In this document: piece after piece, positions 21,468 through 28,620 of the stretch | Position numbering within the stretch: the first letter of the stretch is position 1 | Layout: every line of letters begins with the position of its first letter | From: Candidatus Omnitrophota bacterium | GTDB taxonomy: Bacteria; Omnitrophota; 4484-213 | Direction: 5' to 3' | NCBI GenBank assembly: GCA_003645805.1 | Contig: QNCL01000006.1 | Span: 1 to 28,620 of the forward strand | DNA length: 28,620 bases | Translations under genes and position numbers: made by a program | The notes under the pieces: generated by a model | Databases searched by the model: none | Told to the model about the DNA's origin: nothing | The model's input: the letters and a program-made list of their open reading frames with translations, nothing else

Positions 21468-23057
21468 TTACTCTACAGAAACAATATATAAGGAATATGT
21501 TTGACCCCCTGGATGAATTTCAATTTCAAATTCAGCAAACCTTTCCTTCAACTGGAATACCAAAGCATCAGCATCTTGCCTCTTTATCTCTTTACCATAA
21601 AAGAGAGTTATTAACTCATCTTCTTTAGATACCATATCATTTAATAAACCTAAAACAGCCTGCTCTACAGAACTGGTGATAATTTTAATATCGCGATTAT
21701 AAACTCCTAAAATATCACCTTTGGTTATATACTTATCTTTATAAGCAGTTGACCGAACTGCCCTAACCACCTCTCCTGATTTTACCTCTCCTAAAGCCCT
21801 GTTCATATTTTTTAAATTATCCTCAAAAGAAAACTCTTTATTAAAAGCCATCAAAGCAGAAATTCCTTCGGGTAAACTTTTAGAAATAACTACCTCCACA
21901 CTTTTGGTAGTCAATTTAGCCGCCTGGACTGAAGTTGAAGCCACATTATTGTTGTTAGGCAGGACTATCACCTTTGAAGCAGGAACCTCTTCAATAGCTG
22001 TAAAAACCTCCTTTACAGTTGGATTCATAGTTTGCCCGCCTTTTATTACTCTATCTGCACCTAAATTTATAAAAATTCTCTTAAATTCTTCAGTAGGCAC
22101 AACCGCTATAACTGCAAGTAAATTATCTTCTGATTTTAAAAAAGTTCTGTGTTGCTCTAACATATCATCAACCTTTACCTTGGACAGATTTCCAAAAAGA
22201 GAAACATATCTGAGCAACTCCTCAGGATTAAAAGTATGAATATGAACTCTCAACAAATTACTATTACCCATTATCAACAAAGAATTTCCCATCTGGATCA
22301 ACTTCTCTTTTATCTCATTTCGCGGTAAGTCCTTACCTTCAAGGATAAATTCTGCACAATATCTGTTATTGCCTTCATATTTTTTATGAAAGACCTTTTC
22401 AGAGGAAACTATCTCGGAAGTATCAGTGTCTTCCAATTTCTCGCCTCTAATAAGTCTTAACATTCCTTCAAGAAAATAAACAAATCCTAAACCTCCAGAA
22501 TCCACCACACCTGCTTCTCTTAATACAGGTAAAAGTTCAGGGGTATTTTCTAAAGAAGCCTTTGCCTGAGCAACCATTTCTTCTAATAACTTAACAATAT
22601 CCGTCTCCCTCTCTGCCACTTGAGAAGCTCTTTGTGCTGTCTCTCTTATAACTGTCAACATAGTTCCCTCAACGGGATTAACCACAGCCTCATACGCTTT
22701 CTTAGCAGCAAACTGCAAAGCATTTGCAATATCTTTAGCATAGATACGTTGCCTATCTCCTATACTCTCGGCAAAACCTGTAAAGACCTGGGCTAGGATA
22801 ACCCCGGAATTGCCTCTAGCCCCCATTAAAGACCCCCAGGTTAGTGCTTTCATTATCGCTTTTAAGGAAGAATCTTCTATGTTCTTAATTTCATTTATAG
22901 CGGATAACAAAGTCAAAGACATATTCGTGCCTGTATCTCCATCAGGAACAGGGAAGATGTTTAGATTATTTAATTGAGCCTTTTTATAGGTAAGCCTATT
23001 TACACCTGCTATAAATGCTCGCTTAAATCTCTTGCCAGCAACATAAGAGATAGCCAT
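21468..23057 (-). CDS. fakA: DAK2-domain fatty acid kinase (FakA)
   Basis: The 529-residue protein has an N-terminal DhaL/DAK2 ATP-binding domain (about 10-205). Its metal-binding motif is P-D-G-D-T-G-T-N-M at 38-46, followed by G-A-R-G-N-S-G. A middle domain and a DegV-related C-terminal domain complete the FakA/YloV layout at the expected length. H-I-H-T near the middle is also typical. GAGGT lies nine bases before the ATG, and a strong promoter lies about 36 bases upstream. fakB follows after 15 bases. Fatty acid kinases are best studied in Firmicutes but DAK2-DegV pairs are wider. Codon use in fakA and fakB looks somewhat more AT-rich than in the neighbours, by eye only. Confidence 0.93.
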   Translation of the reverse strand: MAISYVAGKRFKRAFIAGVNRLTYKKAQLNNLNIFPVPDGDTGTNMSLTLLSAINEIKNIEDSSLKAIMKALTWGSLMGARGNSGVILAQVFTGFAESIGDRQRIYAKDIANALQFAAKKAYEAVVNPVEGTMLTVIRETAQRASQVAERETDIVKLLEEMVAQAKASLENTPELLPVLREAGVVDSGGLGFVYFLEGMLRLIRGEKLEDTDTSEIVSSEKVFHKKYEGNNRYCAEFILEGKDLPRNEIKEKLIQMGNSLLIMGNSNLLRVHIHTFNPEELLRYVSLFGNLSKVKVDDMLEQHRTFLKSEDNLLAVIAVVPTEEFKRIFINLGADRVIKGGQTMNPTVKEVFTAIEEVPASKVIVLPNNNNVASTSVQAAKLTTKSVEVVISKSLPEGISALMAFNKEFSFEDNLKNMNRALGEVKSGEVVRAVRSTAYKDKYITKGDILGVYNRDIKIITSSVEQAVLGLLNDMVSKEDELITLFYGKEIKRQDADALVFQLKERFAEFEIEIHPGGQTYSLYIVSVE

Positions 23058-23092
23058 TAGTCTCTACCTCTTCTAAAGTGAAATTTTTTAAT

Positions 23093-23120
23093 AGTATAAT
23101 AGACTTTGCTTGCTTGTCAA
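23093..23120 (-). promoter_or_regulatory. Strong candidate promoter for fakA-fakB
   Basis: A perfect TTGACA (23115-23120) and TATACT (23093-23098) occur on the minus strand with a 16-base spacer, about 36 bases before the fakA ATG. This is the best sigma-70-like promoter in the window. Confidence 0.75.
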
Positions 23121-23367
23121 TAAAGAAAAGAGTTCTTCCAAGGGGAGCGAATCGCGAGAGAACAAAAAACAAAAATGTTTGAAAGGACTAAGAAAAGACT
23201 GCGGAATGGTTGCAGAAAAACCTCAAATTTATGGAAAGATAAGAGGTTAAAAATTTGTTAAATTAAAACACGTTTTTTTAAATCCATTAAGATGATCGCG
23301 TCCTTTTGGTTTTCCTTTATCTTTTTCTATAAGCGTATATTGTATCAGGAAGGATGAAAGGTGGGGA
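23121..23367. other. Intergenic stretch with no supported gene
   Basis: Between the fakA promoter and tRNA-Gln lie about 250 bases rich in A and T. I see a GTTCT/AGAAC inverted pair around 23130-23165, a hairpin at 23219-23248, and several short open frames without convincing start signals or family resemblance. Nothing here matches a known small RNA to my eye. It must contain the end of the tRNA-Gln transcript. Confidence 0.5.
23216..23248 (-). terminator. Possible terminator hairpin after tRNA-Gln transcript
   Basis: On the minus strand AACCTC (23243-23248) pairs with GAGGTT (23219-23224) across an 18-base loop, followed by three more T residues. The stem is short and the loop long, so this is weak. 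An overlapping CAAATTT/AAATTTG pair offers an alternative fold. Confidence 0.3.
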
Positions 23368-23441
23368 TGGCTGCCCGGCGAGGATTCGAACCTCGACTCT
23401 CAGACCCAAAATCTGATGTGCTACCATTGCACCACCGGGCA
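23368..23441 (-). tRNA. tRNA-Gln(TTG)
   Basis: The 74-base gene has acceptor stem TGCCCGG/CCGGGCA, discriminator G and an encoded CCA. The anticodon stem TCAGA/TCTGA holds the loop TTTTGGG, giving anticodon TTG. The T-arm is normal (GAGGTTCGAATCCTC). It lies 77 bases downstream of spoVG on the same strand and may share its transcript. Confidence 0.97.
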
Positions 23442-23518
23442 CTGCAAATACCTCACTCCTTTGCTCATCTCCTGCCTCAGAAACTTAAAAAATCTTGCGT
23501 CTTCTTTCCAAAAACTGC

Positions 23519-23938
23519 TTATACTCTCTGATCTCCTTCTGGCGGAGAAAATCTTCTCTCCTGAGAATTTCTCTTTTCTCTCTCGTATGCCTCCAGAACC
23601 TTTTCCTGAATATATTTTCTGAACTCCATAGTAATCGGATGGGCAATATCTCGATGTTCTTCTTGAGGAGTGCTTTCTGTGGGTTGAGTCCCTGAAGAGA
23701 TATTCAATCTGGCTCCGCATTGATTGCAGTATTTACTTCCTATCTCATTCCGAGAATTACACTGCACGCAAGTAATACGGAGCTTCTTAGAAGGCATTGC
23801 TACAAACAACCCTTTGTTCCCCTCGATTATCTTGATGTCTCGAACTACAAAGCAGTTATCAAAGGTAACAGTAGTAAAAGCCTTTAACCGACTTCTCTCC
23901 TTTGTCTTTAAAGAAACACGCACCTCTGTGATTTCCAT
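23519..23938 (-). CDS. spoVG: SpoVG family protein with inserted zinc ribbon
   Basis: SpoVG proteins are small nucleic-acid-binding regulators found far beyond spore formers. The first 50 residues match the family closely: M-E-I-T-E-V-R-V, then F-D-N-C-F-V-V-R-D-I-K-I-I-E-G and G-L-F-V-A-M-P-S-K-K. The family then normally runs directly into F-R-D-I-A-H-P-I. Here about 45 residues intervene, with four cysteines as C57-x-x-C60 and C71-x-x-C74, a zinc-ribbon pattern, before H-R-D-I-A-H-P-I at 95-102 resumes the family sequence. The helical end Y-I-Q-E-K-V-L-E-A-Y is present, followed by a charged tail, 139 residues in all against about 90-100 usually. GGAGGGG precedes the ATG. ispE ends 23 bases upstream, the same gene neighbourhood as in Bacillus. 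Confidence 0.92.
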   Translation of the reverse strand: MEITEVRVSLKTKERSRLKAFTTVTFDNCFVVRDIKIIEGNKGLFVAMPSKKLRITCVQCNSRNEIGSKYCNQCGARLNISSGTQPTESTPQEEHRDIAHPITMEFRKYIQEKVLEAYEREKRNSQERRFSPPEGDQRV

Positions 23939-23961
23939 CTTGCCCCTCCACCATCTGATAC

Positions 23962-24765
23962 CTAAACATCTTGCTTAACTGGTTGGCAAATATAAACCTT
24001 TCCAAATCTCTCAAATTTCCTCTTTGCTTCCATCACCTCCTTTCTATCTCTGAACTCCCCGAACATTGTGGGGCCACTTCCGCTTAGCACACCTTCAACC
24101 TTTAACTTCCTAAACTCCTGTTTTATCTCCGAAAGCAAAGGAAATCTTTCCATAACTACTCTCTCAAGATCGTTCCTCTCTCCTTTCCTTTTATATCCTC
24201 TAATGTCATCATACGCTTGATAAACCTCTTTACTGGAAAGAGGGAAATTCGGCACTACAAGAAGATAAAAGAGATCCCCGGTATAGAAAAAAGGAAATAA
24301 CTTCTCCCCTTTCCCCCTACACTTGGCTATAGAAAAGGAAGAAACAAAAAAGGGGACATCTGCCCCTATCTTGCTTGCCCTCTCTATTAACTCCTGCTCT
24401 GTCATTCGGAGGTTCCAAAGTTTGTTTAACCCCAAAAACACACAACCTGCATCGCTACTTCCTCCTCCTAAACCCGCACACACTGGAATCCTTTTTTGAA
24501 TAGAGATCTGCACACCTCTTTTCAGCCCAAATTCCTTTATTAACAGATTAGCCACTTGAGAGCACAAATTGCTCTCATCCACTGGAATCTCTTTACTCTC
24601 AGAAAGAATCTCTACCCCTTTCTCTTTTTCTTTGAGAGAAATAACATCATAGAGGTCTATCTTCTGCATAACCGTCTCAATCTCATGATAACCGTCCTCT
24701 CTCCTCTTAAGCACTTTTAGATAGAGATTTATCTTTGCCGGAGCCTTAAAGATCAACTCCTGCAT
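23962..24765 (-). CDS. ispE: 4-diphosphocytidyl-2-C-methyl-D-erythritol kinase
   Basis: This is the fourth enzyme of the MEP isoprenoid pathway, a GHMP kinase. The 267-residue protein begins F-K-A-P-A-K-I-N-L-Y-L with the catalytic K11. It has G-Y-H-E-I-E-T-V-M-Q near 25-34, the GHMP ATP loop P-V-C-A-G-L-G-G-G-S-S-D-A-G at 94-107, G-A-D-V-P-F-F at 134-140 with D136 as catalytic aspartate, and L-S-G-S-G-P-T-M-F near the C-terminus. Length is slightly below the usual 280-290 residues. Its start overlaps the 3' end of the transketolase C gene by 13 bases, indicating co-transcription. spoVG follows. Confidence 0.96.
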   Translation of the reverse strand: MQELIFKAPAKINLYLKVLKRREDGYHEIETVMQKIDLYDVISLKEKEKGVEILSESKEIPVDESNLCSQVANLLIKEFGLKRGVQISIQKRIPVCAGLGGGSSDAGCVFLGLNKLWNLRMTEQELIERASKIGADVPFFVSSFSIAKCRGKGEKLFPFFYTGDLFYLLVVPNFPLSSKEVYQAYDDIRGYKRKGERNDLERVVMERFPLLSEIKQEFRKLKVEGVLSGSGPTMFGEFRDRKEVMEAKRKFERFGKVYICQPVKQDV

Positions 24766-25676
24766 ATCTCTCTTGCCGCCTCTACAATGTCCTCCTTTCC
24801 CAGCCCATACTCTCTCATCAACTCTGCAGGCTCTCCTGACTGCCCAAATTTATCCTTCACCCCTACACGCTTCACCCTTTTACCCGGGGCAAACTCAGCA
24901 ATAACCTCGCTAACTGCTCCTCCCAATCCTCCAATAATACTATGCTCCTCAGCGGTCACCACCCCTTTTGTCTGGCGAGCACATTCAAGCACTATCTTCT
25001 CATCAATCGGCTTTATTGTGGACATATTTACCACACGCGCCTGTATTCCTTCTCTGCTTAATATCTTAGCCGCTTCCAGAGAGTGTTTCACCATAACCCC
25101 GCAGGCAATAATGCTTACATCCTCTCCCTCTCTGAGCACATTTGCTTTTCCGATCTCAAACCTTCTCTCCTCTAAATCCTCTACCTTAGGACGGCCTAAA
25201 CGAATATACACTGGGCCACGCTCCTTGACTGCAGATAAAACCGCTTGTCTTGTCTGAATGGAATCCGCAGGAACAATCACCTTCATCTGAGGAATTACAC
25301 GCATCAGGGCAATATCCTCCAGCGCTTGATGACTGGCTCCATCTGCTCCTACTGAAATCCCACTATGGGTAGCGACAATCTTTACATCAAAATTATTATA
25401 GCAAATGGTGTTTCTTATCTGGTCCCACGCTCTACCTGTAGCGAATAAGGCAAAAGTAGAAACAAAAACAATCTTTCCGCAACTGGCTAAACCAGCAGCA
25501 ACAGCCATCATATTCTGCTCTGCTACTCCCATATTAAAAAACCTCTCAGGAAACTCTTTGGCAAAAAAGGATGTGCGTGTAGAACTGGAGAGATCAGCAT
25601 CTAAAACGACTACATCTCTGTTCTCTCTTCCTATCTCCACTAATGTCCGTCCATAGACATCTCGTTGGTATTGCAT
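24753..25676 (-). CDS. Transketolase, C-terminal subunit (split enzyme)
   Basis: This is the pyrimidine-binding plus C-terminal half of transketolase. The catalytic glutamate is E53 in N-M-G-V-A-E-Q-N-M. G-A-D-G-A-S-H-Q-A-L-E-D is near 110-121 and the ferredoxin-like C-terminal domain has V-V-T-A-E-E-H-S-I-I-G-G-L-G. I chose the ATG at 25674-25676 for 307 residues, directly before the conserved opening Q-R-D-V-Y-G. An in-frame TTG at 25700 would add eight residues. Neither has a clear ribosome-binding site. It lies 117 bases after the N-terminal half; that gap contains a weak TATAAA at 25703-25708. Its 3' end overlaps ispE by 13 bases. Confidence 0.92.
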   Translation of the reverse strand: MQYQRDVYGRTLVEIGRENRDVVVLDADLSSSTRTSFFAKEFPERFFNMGVAEQNMMAVAAGLASCGKIVFVSTFALFATGRAWDQIRNTICYNNFDVKIVATHSGISVGADGASHQALEDIALMRVIPQMKVIVPADSIQTRQAVLSAVKERGPVYIRLGRPKVEDLEERRFEIGKANVLREGEDVSIIACGVMVKHSLEAAKILSREGIQARVVNMSTIKPIDEKIVLECARQTKGVVTAEEHSIIGGLGGAVSEVIAEFAPGKRVKRVGVKDKFGQSGEPAELMREYGLGKEDIVEAAREICRS

Positions 25677-25793
25677 AGCAAGTAAAGATAAAAACTTCAA
25701 ATTTTATATCTATTTGTTCTGAAAAGTAAACTTTATCTTAATCTTAAGAGTTCAGAGATGAAATATCTGCTCTTACCGAAACCATTATTTCCT

Positions 25794-26624
25794 TTAACCA
25801 TCTCCCTCTAACTCCAATAGCGCTCTTTTCCCTTCTTCCTCTGTGGGTGCCCTTCCATGAAAGTCTCCTACATTTTCCATAAAGGAAACGCCTTTTCCTT
25901 TTATGGTATGGGCAACTATTATCGTGGGCTTCTCTTTCTCTGCTTCAAAGGTCTCAAAGGCTGATAGAATCTGAGTAAAGTTATGCCCATCAATCTCTAT
26001 AACAGACCAACCAAAAGCCTCCCACTTCTTCACTATAGGCTCAATATCCATCACCTCTCTTATCCTCCCATCAATTTGAAATTTGTTGTAATCAAGGATA
26101 GCACATAGATTGCTCAACCTAAAGAAAGAAGCAGACATTGCCGCTTCCCAAACCTCACCTTCCTGCACCTCCCCATCTCCCAACAAACAATACACCTTAT
26201 ATCCTCTTCTATCCAATCTTCCAGCAAGAGCCATCCCTACCGCTACCGATAACCCCTGTCCTAATGAACCACTACTTACCTCTACGCCCGGCGTCCTTCT
26301 ATCCGGATGTCCTTGAAGAGAACTGTGAAGTTTTCTTAGATTCCATAACTCTTCCTGAGGAAAATAACCAAGTTTAGAAAGTAGAGCATACAATAAAGGA
26401 CAGGCATGCCCCTTGGAAAAATGCACCCTGTCTCGTTCGGGCCAATCTATCTGGTTGGGGCGACAATTCAGTTTTTTGAAGAATAGAGCGGTCATTATCT
26501 CTACCGCGGAGAGAGAACCGCCCGGATGCCCTGAACCAGCATGCACAAGCATTTGAATAATCAACCGCCGTATCTCTCTTGCCTTCTCTTTTAGTTCTTC
26601 TATCTCCTGCTCCGAATAGTTCAC
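25794..26624 (-). CDS. Transketolase, N-terminal subunit (split enzyme)
   Basis: This is the thiamine-diphosphate-binding half of a split transketolase, which moves two-carbon units in the pentose phosphate pathway. The 276-residue protein has H-A-G-S-G-H-P-G-G-S-L-S at 28-39, H-F-S-K-G-H-A-C-P near 68-76, G-S-L-G-Q-G-L-S near 119-126 and the ThDP motif G-D-G (149-151) running to N180. It also has G-H-N-F near the end of the domain. The ATG overlaps the stop of the TPR lipoprotein gene as ATGA. The C-terminal half follows after a 117-base gap. Split transketolases are common in archaea and many anaerobic bacteria. Confidence 0.95.
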   Translation of the reverse strand: MNYSEQEIEELKEKAREIRRLIIQMLVHAGSGHPGGSLSAVEIMTALFFKKLNCRPNQIDWPERDRVHFSKGHACPLLYALLSKLGYFPQEELWNLRKLHSSLQGHPDRRTPGVEVSSGSLGQGLSVAVGMALAGRLDRRGYKVYCLLGDGEVQEGEVWEAAMSASFFRLSNLCAILDYNKFQIDGRIREVMDIEPIVKKWEAFGWSVIEIDGHNFTQILSAFETFEAEKEKPTIIVAHTIKGKGVSFMENVGDFHGRAPTEEEGKRALLELEGDG

Positions 26625-27835
26625 TTTATCTTCTCCAACTTCTCCTTTACTCGTTCATTTAAGGGGTTAAAACGCAAAGATTCCTCCCACTCCTTCCTTG
26701 CCTTCTCTATCATCCCCTTGCGAAAATAGATATCTCCTAAATGCTCTCTAATCTCCGCATCATTCTCTCTCAACCTCTTCGCTTTCTCTATCTCCTTCAG
26801 GGCACGCTCGAGCATCTCTTCTGCCTCTTTGCCCTTCAAAAGCAAAGACTTTTTATAATACACCCAGCCCAGACTATCGATATACGCTCCCTCCTCAGGC
26901 TCTATCTCTATCGCCTTTTTAATCAACTCTTCTGCCTCGTCCAAATTTCTTTCTTCCTCAGCATAGATATATCCTAAATAGTTACATGCCTGAGCATTGT
27001 TAGGATTTAGTTCTATCGCCTTCCTGAGATTCTCTTCTGCCTTCTTTCTTTCTCCTAACCTATCATAAGTTGCCCCCATATAAAAATAATAGAGGTCGCC
27101 GATCTCTCCATAAGATAACTCTATAGCCTGCTTAAAATTCTCCAGGGCTTTCTCATAATTCTTTGTGTGAAAGTAGGCTAATCCCAAAAGTAGGTGAAAT
27201 CTGGGATTCCTCCCGGAAAGGGGCAAACCCTTCTCTAAACTTTCTATAGCACGCTGTACTTCATCGCTCAGTAAATAGGCAAGCCCTAAGTTATAAAAAA
27301 GAAAAGGGTCGTTCTTATCTATCTCCAACATCTTCTGATAAAGGGGAATACTCTCCTTAAACCTGTTCTGGTTTATATAGAGATTGCTAAGAGCAGACAA
27401 AGCAAAGAAGTTGTCTGGATCCTGCTGGAGAAGTTGCTCATACTCCTCTATTGCTTGCTCAATATCCCCTTGAGAGGTATACAGAAGGGCGAGAAAAAGG
27501 CGGGCGTGTGTATCTTCAGGTTTGGATTGCAGGGCAAGTTTGATGTGCTCTATTGCCTTTGTGTATTCCTTTTTTAGACTATAATCAACTCCTAAACGGA
27601 GATGAATCCATGAGGAAGATTGGGGGGCAAAGGCTAATGCCTGTTTGTATTCCTCTATCGCCTCTTCAATCTTATTCTCGTTATCATAAAGAAGCCCTAA
27701 AGTATAATGGGTATATGCTTTGTTAGTATCCTTTAAGGCGAAATTAGTAGAAGCACACCCGCTTAGAAGGAATAATCCACTGATAACAACCCATAGAAAT
27801 AAGTCCTGTAATCTAAATATCTTTTTACTGCTCAC
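26621..27835 (-). CDS. TPR-repeat lipoprotein
   Basis: The 404-residue protein starts with a lipoprotein signal peptide: hydrophobic residues 11-26 and lipobox L-L-S-G-C with C27 as the lipid-bearing residue. A28 follows, so no inner-membrane retention aspartate is present and an outer-membrane location is likely in a diderm. The rest is about nine or ten tandem tetratricopeptide repeats, with the usual spacing of 34 residues and motifs such as A-I-E-H-I-K-L-A-L, N-L-G-L-A-Y and A-x-x-Y-L-G-Y-I-Y-A. I chose the GTG at 27833-27835 with AAGG seven bases upstream. It probably acts as a scaffold, as in PilF-type or envelope assembly proteins, but no specific partner can be named. Transketolase N follows by ATGA overlap. 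Confidence 0.9.
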   Translation of the reverse strand: MSSKKIFRLQDLFLWVVISGLFLLSGCASTNFALKDTNKAYTHYTLGLLYDNENKIEEAIEEYKQALAFAPQSSSWIHLRLGVDYSLKKEYTKAIEHIKLALQSKPEDTHARLFLALLYTSQGDIEQAIEEYEQLLQQDPDNFFALSALSNLYINQNRFKESIPLYQKMLEIDKNDPFLFYNLGLAYLLSDEVQRAIESLEKGLPLSGRNPRFHLLLGLAYFHTKNYEKALENFKQAIELSYGEIGDLYYFYMGATYDRLGERKKAEENLRKAIELNPNNAQACNYLGYIYAEEERNLDEAEELIKKAIEIEPEEGAYIDSLGWVYYKKSLLLKGKEAEEMLERALKEIEKAKRLRENDAEIREHLGDIYFRKGMIEKARKEWEESLRFNPLNERVKEKLEKIK

Positions 27836-27856
27836 AAAAATACCTTAACACCAGTC

Positions 27857-27952
27857 CTATCTCTTTTTCTTCTTATGCCGATTTGCCCTTAATCTTTTCT
27901 TTCGCTTATGTTTGTTAATCTTCTTCTTCTTTCTCTTTCTCCCGCAAGGCAT
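27857..27952 (-). CDS. 31-residue basic ribosomal peptide of mS38/bS22 (AURKAIP1/COX24 domain) type
   Basis: The gene begins at ATG 27950-27952, with a GGGAG about ten bases upstream, and stops with TAG at 27857-27859. The product opens M-P-C-G-R-K-R-K, has a central N-K-H-K-R-K-K-R-L-R stretch and ends N-R-H-K-K-K-K-R. This matches the pattern of the AURKAIP1/COX24 (mS38, bacterial bS22) peptides, which I recall from Bacteroidetes-type genomes as K-H-K-R-K-K-R-L-R-K-N-R-H-K-K. Such peptides bind the small ribosomal subunit. It lies only 32 bases downstream of the 5S rRNA and 21 bases ahead of the TPR lipoprotein gene. Nothing visible separates it from the rRNA transcript. Confidence 0.85.
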   Translation of the reverse strand: MPCGRKRKKKKINKHKRKKRLRANRHKKKKR

Positions 27953-27984
27953 CTTCTAACTTCTCCCGCTACAAAATTACAAAA

Positions 27985-28106
27985 TGCTGTGGCAGCGTCC
28001 TACTCTCCCACACCGTCTCCGGTGCAGTACCATCGGCGCAGAAGGGCTTAACGGCCGTGTTCGGAATGGAAACGGGTGTTTCCCCTTCGCTATGACCACC
28101 ACAGCA
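27985..28106 (-). rRNA. rrf: 5S ribosomal RNA
   Basis: The roughly 122-base gene has complementary ends (TGCTGTGG and CCACAGCA). It contains the conserved loop CCGTTTCCATTCCGAACACGG and the region with CCGATGGTACTGC. It lies about 62 bases after the 23S 3' end on the same strand. Confidence 0.95.
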
Positions 28107-28131
28107 GAAGAGTAAATAGGACTTAAATTCA

Positions 28132-28149
28132 GGTTAAAAAGGTTAAAAA
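28132..28149. repeat. Tandem 9-base repeat in the 23S-5S spacer
   Basis: The unit GGTTAAAAA occurs twice in direct tandem, in the short spacer between 23S and 5S rRNA. It is probably part of processing-stem sequence or chance. Confidence 0.5.
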
Positions 28150-28167
28150 GGCAATTGAACCAAAGTT

Positions 28168-28620
<453 letters not shown>

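Noticed and set aside
23174..23260. 28-codon plus-strand frame starting at an ATG in the intergenic region
   Set aside because: No clear ribosome-binding site and no recognisable motif; it also overlaps the hairpin at 23219-23248.
23247..23361. Open minus-strand frame of about 38 codons between tRNA-Gln and fakA
   Set aside because: It has no ATG, GTG or TTG start with a ribosome-binding site and starts against the tRNA; open frames of this size are expected by chance.
23421..23720. 99-codon minus-strand open frame running from tRNA-Gln into spoVG
   Set aside because: It lies out of frame over the real spoVG gene and across the tRNA; its composition looks like frame-shifted sequence and no family motif is seen.
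25726..25731. GTTTAC as a -35 element for transketolase C
   Set aside because: The match to TTGACA is poor and the -10 (TATAAA) alone is weak in such AT-rich sequence, so it is not listed as a promoter.

Overview
The window reads as ordinary bacterial chromosome from a diderm (outer-membrane) bacterium, moderately AT-rich by eye. Evidence for an outer membrane is an MlaE/MlaF/MlaD lipid transporter, a TonB-type protein, a GspG-like pseudopilin with a GspF/PilC platform protein, and a TPR lipoprotein. Other traits are GTP-type PEP carboxykinase, ThyX, core-type (short) methionine synthases, an UPF0280/ApbE-like protein, a split transketolase, SpoVG without other sporulation genes, and a secreted protein beginning with an 'ITLTTY-P' type mature end. 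Together these recall uncultivated candidate phyla such as Omnitrophota (OP3) or relatives. That placement is inference from remembered gene content, not from a search.

Layout. (1) 1-14053, minus strand, is one nearly unbroken run of genes. Read in transcription order it is thyX, two core-MetE paralogues, tonB-like, UPF0280, rpsU, gspF/pilC, clpC, mlaE, mlaF, mlaD, gap, ugd, uxs, a four-helix SMR/Arn-type transporter, and a secreted protein cut by the window edge. Many junctions are 4-base ATGA overlaps. (2) 14054-14223 is a divergent promoter region. (3) 14224-18095, plus strand, holds pckG, purC and a BioD-like/DRTGG protein, overlapping head to tail. (4) 18118-23057, minus strand, holds a pseudopilin with its own promoter, tRNA-Ser(GGA), tRNA-Arg(GCG), a TrkH/KtrB potassium channel preceded by a small DNA-methyltransferase-like fragment, and a fakB-fakA (DegV-DAK2) fatty acid kinase pair with a strong promoter. 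(5) 23058-23367 is a roughly 310-base intergenic stretch. (6) 23368-28620, minus strand, starts with the 3' end of 23S rRNA and 5S rRNA. These run directly into a 31-residue mS38/bS22-like ribosomal peptide, a TPR lipoprotein, transketolase N and C halves, ispE, a SpoVG carrying an inserted zinc ribbon, and tRNA-Gln(TTG).

How the genes fit together. The one-carbon group (thyX plus the two MetE-like genes) makes dTMP and methionine. ugd and uxs would make UDP-glucuronate and then UDP-xylose, and the adjacent small transporter may serve a lipid-linked sugar. mlaEFD moves phospholipid between membranes. Central metabolism is represented by gap, pckG, transketolase and ispE.

I found no phage, insertion sequence, CRISPR array or defence island. 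The points most worth a second look are the zinc-ribbon SpoVG, the archaeal-style tRNA-Arg(GCG) anticodon, the tandem core-MetE pair in which one copy has lost metal ligands, the ribosomal peptide directly behind 5S rRNA, and the methyltransferase remnant that seems to be leaderless and overlaps trkH.
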